A stretch of 5,969 nucleotides of DNA. Source: Halobacteroidaceae bacterium (GTDB lineage Bacteria > Bacillota > Halanaerobiia > B1SED10-174). Shown here piece by piece: positions 1 to 5,106 of this stretch. The stretch spans positions 1-5,969 of the forward strand of contig PUKG01000088.1 of NCBI GenBank assembly GCA_003550445.1, given 5' to 3'. The translations under genes were made by a program, and so were the position numbers. A model generated the notes under the pieces. That model saw only the letters and a list, made by a program, of their open reading frames with translations. It was not told the origin of the DNA and searched no databases. Within the stretch, counting starts at the first letter, position 1; the number at the start of each line of letters is the position of its first letter.

Positions 1-69
1 CATATAGGAGGATTTGTTTTTGGGGTAATATTTTACCGTTTTTTCAGAAACAACCCTAAGCGTACTTAG
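1..69 (+). CDS. Rhomboid-family intramembrane serine protease, C-terminal end only (partial)
   Basis: Frame 1 is open from the window edge to a TAG stop at 67-69 and encodes 22 residues, beginning HIGGFVFGVIFYRFF and ending in the basic tail RNNPKRT. An AHIGGF-FG motif near the C-terminus is typical of the last core helix of bacterial rhomboid proteases, where the His is the base of the Ser-His catalytic dyad. Such proteins cleave transmembrane substrates within the cytoplasmic membrane. The hydrophobic stretch followed by a short positive tail fits the end of that helix on the cytoplasmic side. The gene converges on ywlG and overlaps its 3' end by 14 bp. The catalytic Ser and everything upstream lie outside the window, so the call rests on one short motif and helix character. 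Another membrane protein ending in a similar helix is possible. Confidence 0.68.
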   Translation, partial: HIGGFVFGVIFYRFFRNNPKRT

Positions 70-607
70 CCCTTTCTCCCCCGATTAATTTTGGACGGGT
101 TCTGGCCATTGTTAAGTGAGCAGAACCAATTGAAAGGGTTGGAGGGCGGACGGGGACTACAACTGGCTTTAGATGCATTCCAATAAAGGTGTCCCCTATA
201 TCAATGCCTGCATGTCCTTGAATTGATTCAACTAAGACGGGGTTTTCGAATCTTTCCATTGCAGTAGCAGCAGTTGCTCCCCCTGCTTTTAAATGGGGGA
301 TGGAATTAACAATTTCCAGATTGTATTCTTTTGCACAGGCCTCTTCGACAACCAGGGCCCGGTTTAAATGTTCACAGCACTGGACCGCGAGATAAACTCC
401 GGCTTTTTGGGTTTCTTCATATACTGCCTGAAAAATGTGTTCTGCCACTTCAATGTTTGAGGCAGAACCTATTTTTTCCCCGAGAACCTCGCTTGTGCTG
501 CACCCGAGTATAAAAATTTCCCCTTCTTTTAGGTTAGCAACGGGAATAAGGGTATCCAAAGCTTCTTTAAGTCTTCTCCTGATTTCTTTAAAATCGAGCA
601 ATTTCAT
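56..607 (-). CDS. ywlG: UPF0340 / YwlG family protein (TIGR01440), function unknown
   Basis: The 183-residue protein has the full length and conserved blocks of the YwlG family. These are GCSTSEV (35-41), QCCEHLNRALV (76-86), AGGATAATAM (108-117), HAGIDIGDTFIGMHL (132-146) and the C-terminal RPKLIGGERA. The family is soluble, cytoplasmic, common in Firmicutes and without an established reaction. The conserved Cys, Glu and His residues could form a ligand or active site, but I do not assign one. In Bacillus the gene usually sits near rpiB and glyA; here it lies alone between a convergent rhomboid gene and a divergent DJ-1/PfpI gene. The ATG at 605-607 is preceded almost directly by AAAAAGGGGGA, an unusually short spacing. 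A TTG two codons downstream (599-601) would sit at better distance, so the start is uncertain by two residues. Confidence 0.9.
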   Translation of the reverse strand: MKLLDFKEIRRRLKEALDTLIPVANLKEGEIFILGCSTSEVLGEKIGSASNIEVAEHIFQAVYEETQKAGVYLAVQCCEHLNRALVVEEACAKEYNLEIVNSIPHLKAGGATAATAMERFENPVLVESIQGHAGIDIGDTFIGMHLKPVVVPVRPPTLSIGSAHLTMARTRPKLIGGERAKYA

Positions 608-727
608 TCCCCCTTTTTATTATAAGGATACAACATCTTTTCTGGTTTTTCCACTTTTTTTCTCCGCAGGAAGGATTCAATTGATTTTATGCGAATAAAG
701 CAGTAAAAGCTTTCAAGGAGGGTTAAA

Positions 728-1243
728 ATGCGCTTGCGAGGAAAACATGTTTTGGTTCTTGCTGAGGCGGAATTTGAAGATATTGAACTCTGGTACCCAG
801 TTCTACGGCTAAAGGAGGAAGGGGCAAAAGTATCAGTAGTTGGGAATAAGGAAGAATATATGGGGAAAAAGGGAATGGGAGTAAAAGTTGATGCAAAACC
901 GGAAGATGTTAACCTTTCCAAGGTTGATGGGGTGATTGTCCCCGGGGGGTGGGCTCCCGATCGACTAAGGAGACAGGAGAATATATTAAAACTGGTTAAG
1001 GATTTGTATAATGAGAAGAAACTTGTGGCAACAATCTGCCATGGTGGCTGGGTTCTCATTTCTGCGGATATTGTTTCCGGTCATCAAATGACTTCCTTCG
1101 CAGCAATAAAAGATGATCTTAAAAATGCTGGAGCAGATTTTGTTGATGAAGAAGTTGTGGTTGATTATAATATAGTTTCCTCTCGAACCCCGGTGGATCT
1201 TCCTGCTTTCATGCGGGAGATAATTAAATTTCTGGAAAAATAA
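728..1243 (+). CDS. DJ-1/PfpI superfamily protein (PfpI/YhbO-type)
   Basis: The 171-residue protein is a single-domain DJ-1/PfpI member of the usual length. The nucleophile-elbow motif ATICHGGWVLISA carries Cys104 followed by His105. EFEDIEL near the N-terminus supplies Glu17, which by recalled alignment matches the Glu that contacts the Cys in archaeal PfpI. PGGWAPDRLR (72-81) and IKDDLKNAGADFVDEEVVVD (127-146) are also characteristic. Members have been described as intracellular peptidases and as glyoxal/methylglyoxal-handling or deglycase enzymes; the true activity of this copy cannot be read from sequence. The residue matching the third catalytic Glu of Pyrococcus PfpI is Asp78. The ATG at 728 has an AAGGAGGG ribosome site (715-722) at 5-nt spacing. 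It is transcribed divergently from ywlG and ends directly in a terminator. I see no convincing sigma-A promoter in the 120-bp gap. Confidence 0.93.
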   Translation: MRLRGKHVLVLAEAEFEDIELWYPVLRLKEEGAKVSVVGNKEEYMGKKGMGVKVDAKPEDVNLSKVDGVIVPGGWAPDRLRRQENILKLVKDLYNEKKLVATICHGGWVLISADIVSGHQMTSFAAIKDDLKNAGADFVDEEVVVDYNIVSSRTPVDLPAFMREIIKFLEK

Positions 1244-1272
1244 AAAAGGAGGGCTAAATGCCCTCCTTTTTT
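1242..1272. terminator. Bidirectional Rho-independent terminator between the PfpI-family gene and the diguanylate cyclase gene
   Basis: A perfect GGAGGGC/GCCCTCC stem (1248-1254 with 1260-1266) closes a TAAAT loop. It is flanked by six A residues on the left and six T residues on the right, so either strand reads as stem-loop plus U-tract. The left A-run overlaps the last two bases of the TAA stop (1241-1243) of the PfpI-family gene. On the - strand it lies about 130 nt past the stop of the diguanylate cyclase gene and is the best terminator available to it. Confidence 0.93.
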
Positions 1273-1370
1273 CCGAAGACTTTCTTGATAACTGGTTTCC
1301 TGAAAGTTTGAACTTGGGTTTTTTGGTTTTGCTGAGAAAATTAAGCTGAAAAAACGGATGTTTTAATAAT

Positions 1371-1395
1371 CGAGGGTTTTCTACTCTCGGTTTTT
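1371..1395 (+). terminator. Weak second hairpin with T-run in the convergent gap
   Basis: CGAGGG (1371-1376) can pair with CTCTCG (1384-1389) through five Watson-Crick pairs and one G-U, with a 7-nt loop. One G and then TTTTT (1391-1395) follow on the + strand. It could be a back-up terminator for the PfpI-family transcript, or a - strand 3'-end structure just past the diguanylate cyclase stop, where the T-tail is poor. The remainder of 1273-1404 shows no gene. Confidence 0.35.
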
Positions 1396-1404
1396 CTTAT
1401 TTGG

Positions 1405-2628
1405 TTAATTATTAACGGGAAAATAGGAATAAACCCTATTTTTCCCTTCGTGTTTGGCAAGATATATTGCTTTGTCTGCTTGCCTTAAAAGGGTTTCGGG
1501 GGATACTTTTTCTTCTGTTTGGTTTTGCAGCGAGGTAATGCCCAAAGAGGCTTTTATGTTTTCGGAAGGGTTTTTTTCTTCGAAAGGGACAATTTCCTCA
1601 ATTTGTTTTCTAACTCTCTCTGCTATCCTGTAGCCTGTATTAAGGTCTATATCGGGAAGTAGAATGACAAATTCTTCTCCCCCATAGCGAACAACAACAT
1701 CACAATCCCGGAGAGTTTCTCGGATTGTCCTCGAAACCTGAATCAGTATTTTGTCACCAACTTCATGTCCATAGCGGTCGTTTACCTTTTTAAAATCGTC
1801 AATGTCAAGCATTAAAAGGGTTAGATCGCTACCCTTTGAAATTGCTTTGGGTAAGTTTTTGTTTAACCACTGATCCATAAAACGACGGTTAAAAAGGCTG
1901 GTAAGGGGATCTTTAAAAGCTGTTTCTTTTGTTTGGAAAATTATTTTTTGGTCTCTAAGGATTAGATAGATTGAAAGAAGGGGAAGGGAAATAAGAATTC
2001 CACCAAGGATTCCTTCGTGTTGGAAAACAAGGGCAAGGATTATTCCGTTTGTGTAGAAAAGTGGAATGATCTTTAGCCGCTCTAAAAAAAAGTTGGAAAG
2101 GAATGACTGGAATAGGTTTCCTCCTTTTAAAAGGGTTATGGCAATGCATACGAGGGAAACACTAATGAAATCATAAACAAAAATAATTCCCAGGGCAAGG
2201 GGAAGGTGTTCAATTAAGTTAAATTGGTGGGGGATTCCATCTCCCACAGAAAAAACCCAGCTGGCAATTAATAAACTTATAGCATTTTGCCCGATGTTGA
2301 AAGGTATTCTGATAGGGGTTTTTCTGCGAATCCCACCAGCGATTAGGGCAGGAATAAAGGAAATAATGGTAGCCTGGGGACCGAAAAGGAGAAGGACAGC
2401 AGACATTACCGGGAAGTGCAGATTCATATACATCCCCGAAGGCAAAACAACTTCAAAAAGGGAGAAAATTAAGGTAAAGAAAGTGAAAAAAACCAGGTCC
2501 CGAGGATGGATTGAGGGAAAGGGAAAATCAAAAACCTTGATAATTGCAAAAACCCCAATTAGGGCAATACCGAACAGGTAAAAATAGTAGTAATGGAGTT
2601 TTTTTTGAGATTTATTGGGTTTTGTCAT
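1405..2628 (-). CDS. Membrane-bound GGDEF diguanylate cyclase
   Basis: The 407-residue protein joins an N-terminal membrane sensor region to a C-terminal GGDEF domain that makes cyclic di-GMP from two GTP. About seven hydrophobic segments lie near residues 13-33, 44-61, 70-98, 113-127, 142-168, 186-203 and 207-224. The layout resembles N-terminal membrane regions found on Firmicute GGDEF and HD-GYP proteins; the ligand sensed is unknown. The cyclase domain begins at DPLTSLFNRR (240-249). It contains the metal Asp in LDIDDFK (274-280), N283/D284 for guanine binding, and the active-site signature RYGGEEF (314-320). An RxxD inhibitory site (R307-D310) lies exactly five residues before GGEEF, so product feedback inhibition is expected. 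No EAL or HD-GYP domain is fused. The ATG at 2626-2628 has only a weak ribosome site (AAAGGCAGG). A separate promoter is proposed upstream. Confidence 0.95.
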   Translation of the reverse strand: MTKPNKSQKKLHYYYFYLFGIALIGVFAIIKVFDFPFPSIHPRDLVFFTFFTLIFSLFEVVLPSGMYMNLHFPVMSAVLLLFGPQATIISFIPALIAGGIRRKTPIRIPFNIGQNAISLLIASWVFSVGDGIPHQFNLIEHLPLALGIIFVYDFISVSLVCIAITLLKGGNLFQSFLSNFFLERLKIIPLFYTNGIILALVFQHEGILGGILISLPLLSIYLILRDQKIIFQTKETAFKDPLTSLFNRRFMDQWLNKNLPKAISKGSDLTLLMLDIDDFKKVNDRYGHEVGDKILIQVSRTIRETLRDCDVVVRYGGEEFVILLPDIDLNTGYRIAERVRKQIEEIVPFEEKNPSENIKASLGITSLQNQTEEKVSPETLLRQADKAIYLAKHEGKNRVYSYFPVNN

Positions 2629-2682
2629 TTTTTGCCTGCCTTTATTGGGAGTGAATTACGAGAAAACAGGAAACAAATAAAA

Positions 2683-2711
2683 ATTATCCAAAAGCCTTTT
2701 CTTACAGTAAA
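2683..2711 (-). promoter_or_regulatory. Candidate sigma-A promoter of the diguanylate cyclase gene
   Basis: On the - strand a TTTACT -35 (2706-2711, 4/6 match) and a GATAAT -10 (2683-2688, 5/6 match) are separated by 17 nt. Transcription would begin near 2676, giving a leader of about 48 nt before the ATG at 2628. The region is AT-rich, so chance matches are possible. Confidence 0.45.
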
Positions 2712-2726
2712 AGGAGATGGCTCCTT
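2711..2726. repeat. Short inverted repeat touching the -35 of the diguanylate cyclase promoter
   Basis: AAGGAG (2711-2716) and CTCCTT (2721-2726) form a perfect 6-bp dyad around a 4-bp centre. Neither strand has a full T-tract after it, so it is a poor terminator. Its edge coincides with the upstream edge of the proposed -35 element, which is compatible with an operator but does not prove one. Confidence 0.35.
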
Positions 2727-2781
2727 ATAAAAAAATCTTTAAGAAAATCCAAAGCCCTCTGAGTTAGTCTCTTTTCCAAAG

Positions 2782-2804
2782 AAAAACTCCGGATTGCTCC
2801 GGAG
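2782..2804 (-). terminator. Rho-independent terminator of the rubrerythrin-like gene
   Basis: On the - strand CTCCGGA and TCCGGAG (2804-2798 with 2793-2787) form a perfect 7-bp stem around a GCAA tetraloop, followed directly by TTTTT (2786-2782). The stem starts one base after the TAA stop (2806-2808) of the rubrerythrin-like gene. It should separate that gene from the downstream diguanylate cyclase gene. Confidence 0.93.
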
Positions 2805-2805
2805 C

Positions 2806-3321
2806 TTAAACCATCCAGTTCCAGACTTCACTTTCAGTTTCCGAGTACCAGTGATCCCTGTCAGTAAGGTAATAGTAAACATTTTGCAAAGCGTCAAAGT
2901 GCCTTTTTTCCTCTTCCTTCATTTTTTGGAAGAAATTTTTAGCTTTTTCGTCTTCTGCATCCTTCAGGAATTTATCGTACATCTCATAACCCTTATTTTC
3001 TATTTCCATGGCCATTTCATAGCCGTCCAGATTGCTCATTTTTTTCTCCTGCATTTGTTCAGGGTCAAAAGCGCTGAAAAATTCTTTCATTTGCTTTTCA
3101 ATAGTGGTTTTCATAAGAGGACCTTTGCTTATTTCTTCTCCTTTGTCAAGCTTTCGTCTGATATCATCAATTATTAGTATATGTTCAACTTCTTCTTTGG
3201 CCAGAGTGTAAAAAAGACGACGCCCGAGGCGATTTTCCGTTTGGGCAGCAAGTTCCATATAAAAAGAAACTCCTTTTCGCTCAAAATTCACTGCACCCTT
3301 TACTGCTTCTTCGATATTCAT
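2806..3321 (-). CDS. Rubrerythrin-like ferritin-family diiron protein without rubredoxin domain
   Basis: The 171-residue protein is a duplicated helical pair typical of the COG1633/erythrin branch of ferritin-like proteins. The first half has Glu14 (FERKG) and E44-x-x-H47 (in AKEEVEH). The second half repeats this with Glu108 (EIENKG) and E138-x-x-H141 (in EEEKRH), giving a symmetrical set of diiron ligands. A short Trp-rich tail (HWYSE...WNWMV) ends it. No C-terminal CxxC rubredoxin module is present, so it cannot be a complete classical rubrerythrin; any peroxidase or oxidative-stress role would need an outside electron donor. The longer reading begins at a TTG (3325-3327) that directly abuts the ribosome site with no spacer. 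The ATG at 3319-3321 lies 6 nt from GGAG and is preferred. It is transcribed divergently from the amidase gene and is monocistronic, with its own terminator. Confidence 0.92.
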   Translation of the reverse strand: MNIEEAVKGAVNFERKGVSFYMELAAQTENRLGRRLFYTLAKEEVEHILIIDDIRRKLDKGEEISKGPLMKTTIEKQMKEFFSAFDPEQMQEKKMSNLDGYEMAMEIENKGYEMYDKFLKDAEDEKAKNFFQKMKEEEKRHFDALQNVYYYLTDRDHWYSETESEVWNWMV

Positions 3322-3327
3322 TTTCAA

Positions 3328-3336
3328 CTCCCCTTT
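3328..3336 (-). promoter_or_regulatory. Ribosome binding site that fixes the rubrerythrin-like start
   Basis: The - strand reads AAAGGGGAG, then TTGAAA, then ATG. GGAG to ATG is 6 nt, the usual distance. The in-frame TTG two codons earlier is contiguous with the site and cannot be used with it. Confidence 0.75.
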
Positions 3337-3428
3337 CTTATTTTTGTTTATTGTTAGTAATTCTTGTTATTTAAGCCAAACCCTTTAAAACATTAGGATA
3401 AATTTCGGGAAAAGTCCCACCCCTTTTT

Positions 3429-3455
3429 GGTTTTTTTAAGCAGGTTAAGAAAACC
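3429..3455. repeat. 27-bp imperfect palindrome in the divergent intergenic region (candidate operator)
   Basis: GGTTTTTTTAA (3429-3439) and TTAAGAAAACC (3445-3455) form 11 bp of dyad symmetry around a GCAGG centre. One position out of eleven is imperfect; it is a U-G wobble in + strand RNA. It lies between the divergent rubrerythrin-like gene (start 3321) and amidase gene (start 3515), well placed for a shared regulator. I do not recognise it as a known operator. No strong promoter hexamers were found here; TAAAAT (3483-3488) is a possible + strand -10 without a good -35. Confidence 0.5.
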
Positions 3456-3514
3456 CTGAAAAGAATATTATTAGAATGGGATTAAAATATTAAACGGAAG
3501 GGAAGGAAATACTT

Positions 3515-4423
3515 ATGGTAAAGATAAAGGCAGATCAGGCAATATATTCTTTTTCTCCGGGTAATAAACCCGTTGCAACAATTAAACCCGGAGAAATTGC
3601 AATTTTTGAAACCAAGGATTGTTTTAGTAATCAGATTGAATCTGAGGATCAACTATTTGAAAGCGCTGATTGGTCAACAATAAATCCTGCAACGGGACCC
3701 CTTGCAGTTGAAGGGGCGAGTAAAGGCGATGTCCTGGTAGTTGACATTTTAGATATTGAAACTGCCAAATTTGGGGTAATGACGGCAGTTGCAGATATGG
3801 GGGCGATCCCCCACCTTCTTGATGGTTCGGAGACTAAAATTGTCTCCATAGAAGGTGGATGGGCAAAGTTTAATGAGGAGCTAAAATTTCCGGTTAAACC
3901 CATGGTGGGGGTTATAGGAACTGCCCCTGCCGAGGGAGATATCCCCTGTGGGACCCCGGGAAAACATGGGGGGAATATGGATACAAAAGAAATAAGGAAA
4001 GGAACAAGGCTTTACCTTCCTGTATGGCAGGAAGGGGGGTTACTTGCCATAGGAGATTTACATGCTCTACAGGCTGACGGAGAGGTTCTTTTTTGTGGGG
4101 TAGAGGTAGCAGGAAGGGTCACGGTTAAAGCAGATCTCCTGAAGAATACCGATTTATCCACACCAATTTTGGAAACGGAAGATTTCTTTTATGTTATTGG
4201 ATCTGCAGAAGATCTGGATGAAGCAGCAAAAGTAGTTATGGAATGGACCCACGCCTTTTTAAAGCAAAGGCTACCCCTGACTAATAATGAAGTTGGAATG
4301 TTAATGAGCCTTGTATGTGACCTGCAGATCAGTCAGATTGTTGATCCTTTAATAACCTGCCGGATGGCTATCCCTAAGAATGCTTTTTCTCCTTATAAAA
4401 TTTCCTTGGGGGAGAGGGAATAG
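3515..4423 (+). CDS. Acetamidase/formamidase family protein (FmdA_AmdA), short form
   Basis: The 302-residue protein matches the short acetamidase/formamidase family. Conserved blocks are FETKDC (31-36, probable metal Asp35), NPATGPLAVEGA (57-68), GTPGKHGGNMD (146-156), LPVWQEGGLLAIGDLHALQADGE (168-190) and the C-terminal CDLQISQIVDPL. The family hydrolyses short amides such as formamide or acetamide to ammonia and the acid in the cytoplasm; the substrate of this copy is not evident. There is no signal peptide. The ATG at 3515 follows AAGG (3503-3506) at 8-nt spacing. The last 16 codons, beyond the conserved family core, overlap the 3' end of the convergent HPP gene by 50 bp. No terminator lies near its stop. 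An 11-bp inverted repeat sits in the first 30 codons. Confidence 0.93.
   Translation: MVKIKADQAIYSFSPGNKPVATIKPGEIAIFETKDCFSNQIESEDQLFESADWSTINPATGPLAVEGASKGDVLVVDILDIETAKFGVMTAVADMGAIPHLLDGSETKIVSIEGGWAKFNEELKFPVKPMVGVIGTAPAEGDIPCGTPGKHGGNMDTKEIRKGTRLYLPVWQEGGLLAIGDLHALQADGEVLFCGVEVAGRVTVKADLLKNTDLSTPILETEDFFYVIGSAEDLDEAAKVVMEWTHAFLKQRLPLTNNEVGMLMSLVCDLQISQIVDPLITCRMAIPKNAFSPYKISLGERE
3552..3596 (+). repeat. Long inverted repeat inside the start of the amidase gene
   Basis: TTTCTCCGGGT (3552-3562) and ACCCGGAGAAA (3586-3596) are perfect 11-bp complements separated by 23 nt. Within the spacer, ACCCG (3568-3572) can also pair with CGGGT (3558-3562), so two mutually exclusive hairpins are possible in the amidase mRNA, around codons 13-27. 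The repeat encodes protein (SPG and PGE), so part of it may be chance. Confidence 0.5.
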
Positions 4424-4907
4424 AAGTAAGGTCAATAAGCCAGTGTCGGAGAAGGAAACGCATCGTTGAAAGGTAAAGAACTGCTCCCCAAATTACAAGA
4501 ATAGTGCTGAATTCCCAGTTATTATAAATTAAACCAATTGCAAGTCCCGCTGCGGGAGGGTGCTCGGTGTTGGTTGTTGCCATTAAAAAAAGGATTAAAC
4601 CCGCGGCAAGGGCCCCCAAAAAAACAGACGGGGTAGTAAATGTTCCGGGGATAAGGATAATGAAATGAGCTGTTATTCCAATTAAAGTTCCCCAAAAGTA
4701 CCCTCCCAGTATTCTTTGGGGTTGGGAAGAATAGGAGTGGGGCAAGGAAAAAACCACAAAAATAGTTGCCCCAAGTGTACTGATTATTGCTGCGTGCTGC
4801 CGGAGATCAAGCATCAAAAAAAGGACAAATACGGATCCGGTGGCGAGTAAACATTGAATTAAATATTGTTTGGGGTTTTGCTTTAATTGGGGATCAATGA
4901 ATTGCAT
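4374..4907 (-). CDS. HPP family integral membrane protein
   Basis: The 177-residue protein has about five hydrophobic segments, near residues 16-33, 41-55, 67-87, 95-112 and 133-148. It carries the family signature TEHPPAAGLAIGL (114-126), from which the HPP family is named. The glycine-rich LGATIFVVFSLPHS...QPQRILGGYFWGTLIG segment is also typical. HPP proteins are small membrane proteins; some cyanobacterial and plastid members have been reported to transport nitrite, but the role in Firmicutes is not established. A longer reading uses a TTG at 4914-4916 that touches GGAG with no spacer. The ATG at 4905-4907 is 9 nt from GGAG (4917-4920) and is preferred. The 3' end overlaps the amidase gene by 50 bp, and the leader contains a strong hairpin just before the ribosome site. 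It is divergent from pstS. Confidence 0.9.
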   Translation of the reverse strand: MQFIDPQLKQNPKQYLIQCLLATGSVFVLFLMLDLRQHAAIISTLGATIFVVFSLPHSYSSQPQRILGGYFWGTLIGITAHFIILIPGTFTTPSVFLGALAAGLILFLMATTNTEHPPAAGLAIGLIYNNWEFSTILVIWGAVLYLSTMRFLLRHWLIDLTSIPSPPRKFYKEKKHS

Positions 4908-4916
4908 TTTACTCAA

Positions 4917-4920
4917 CTCC
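4917..4920 (-). promoter_or_regulatory. Ribosome binding site that fixes the HPP start
   Basis: The - strand reads CTGGAG, then TTGAGTAAA, then ATG. The GGAG core is 9 nt from the ATG and directly abuts the earlier in-frame TTG, so the ATG start is preferred. The leader hairpin (4925-4948) ends four bases before this core. Confidence 0.65.
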
Positions 4921-4924
4921 AGTG

Positions 4925-4955
4925 GGTCTACCTTTAATCAGGTAGACCTTTTTTT
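4925..4955 (+). terminator. Rho-independent terminator on the + strand, opposite the HPP leader
   Basis: GGTCTACC (4925-4932) and GGTAGACC (4941-4948) form a perfect 8-bp stem with an 8-nt loop, followed by seven T residues (4949-4955). On the + strand this is a textbook terminator. The only + strand gene that could feed it is the amidase ending at 4423, about 500 nt upstream across the antisense of the HPP gene. It would also insulate pstS from that transcription. On the - strand the same hairpin lies in the HPP leader, without a T-tract. Confidence 0.88.
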
Positions 4956-5018
4956 GGTTATTGTGTTAAATCACTTTTATTATTTCCAGCCCTTTTATTT
5001 TTTCCCTTTATTTTTTCT

Positions 5019-5077
5019 TTTACATAAACTTAACACATGCATTAAACTCTCCTTACAACCCCGGGTTAAATTATAAC
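5019..5077 (+). promoter_or_regulatory. PhoP-box promoter of pstS
   Basis: Four hexamers occur at exact 11-bp steps: TTTACA (5019), TTAACA (5030), ATTAAA (5041) and CTTACA (5052). Against the Bacillus PhoP half-site TT(A/T/C)A(C/T)A the first two match fully and the last matches 5/6; the third is weaker. A TATAAC -10 (5072-5077, 5/6) follows 14 bp after the last repeat, so the box replaces a normal -35, as in PhoP-activated promoters. Transcription would begin near 5084, only about 23 nt before the start codon. The expected behaviour is induction under phosphate limitation. Confidence 0.75.
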
Positions 5078-5106
5078 CAGAACAAAAAACTAAGGAGGTT
5101 TTAATT

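Noticed and set aside
24..44. GGTAA/TTACC hairpin followed by six T residues on the + strand
   Set aside because: The stem is only 5 bp and AT-rich, and it lies inside the coding end of the rhomboid gene, before its stop codon.
619..624. Perfect TATAAT on the - strand upstream of ywlG
   Set aside because: Transcription would start within the ribosome site, and no -35 is present at 16-18 bp.
681..709. TTGATT with 17-bp spacing to TAAAAG as a promoter of the PfpI-family gene
   Set aside because: The start site would fall within the ribosome binding site, and TAAAAG is a weak -10.
604..1059. 151-residue - strand open frame
   Set aside because: It is antisense to the well-supported PfpI-family gene, with Ser/Phe/Pro-rich composition and no family motifs.
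2794..3177. 127-residue + strand open frame, Phe-rich
   Set aside because: It is the shadow of the rubrerythrin-like gene, and its hydrophobicity comes from the complement of Lys/Glu codons.
4546..4558. TCCCG/CGGGA hairpin inside the HPP gene
   Set aside because: It encodes the conserved Pro-Ala-Ala-Gly segment after HPP, has a 3-nt loop and no T-tract.
5070..5075. TATAAT on the - strand as an HPP promoter -10
   Set aside because: The region 17 bp upstream is the complement of the pstS ribosome site and bears no resemblance to a -35; the same bases fit the + strand pstS -10.
4870..5076. 68-residue + strand open frame before pstS
   Set aside because: It starts inside the HPP antisense, crosses the terminator and Pho box, and has no ribosome site or recognisable motif.
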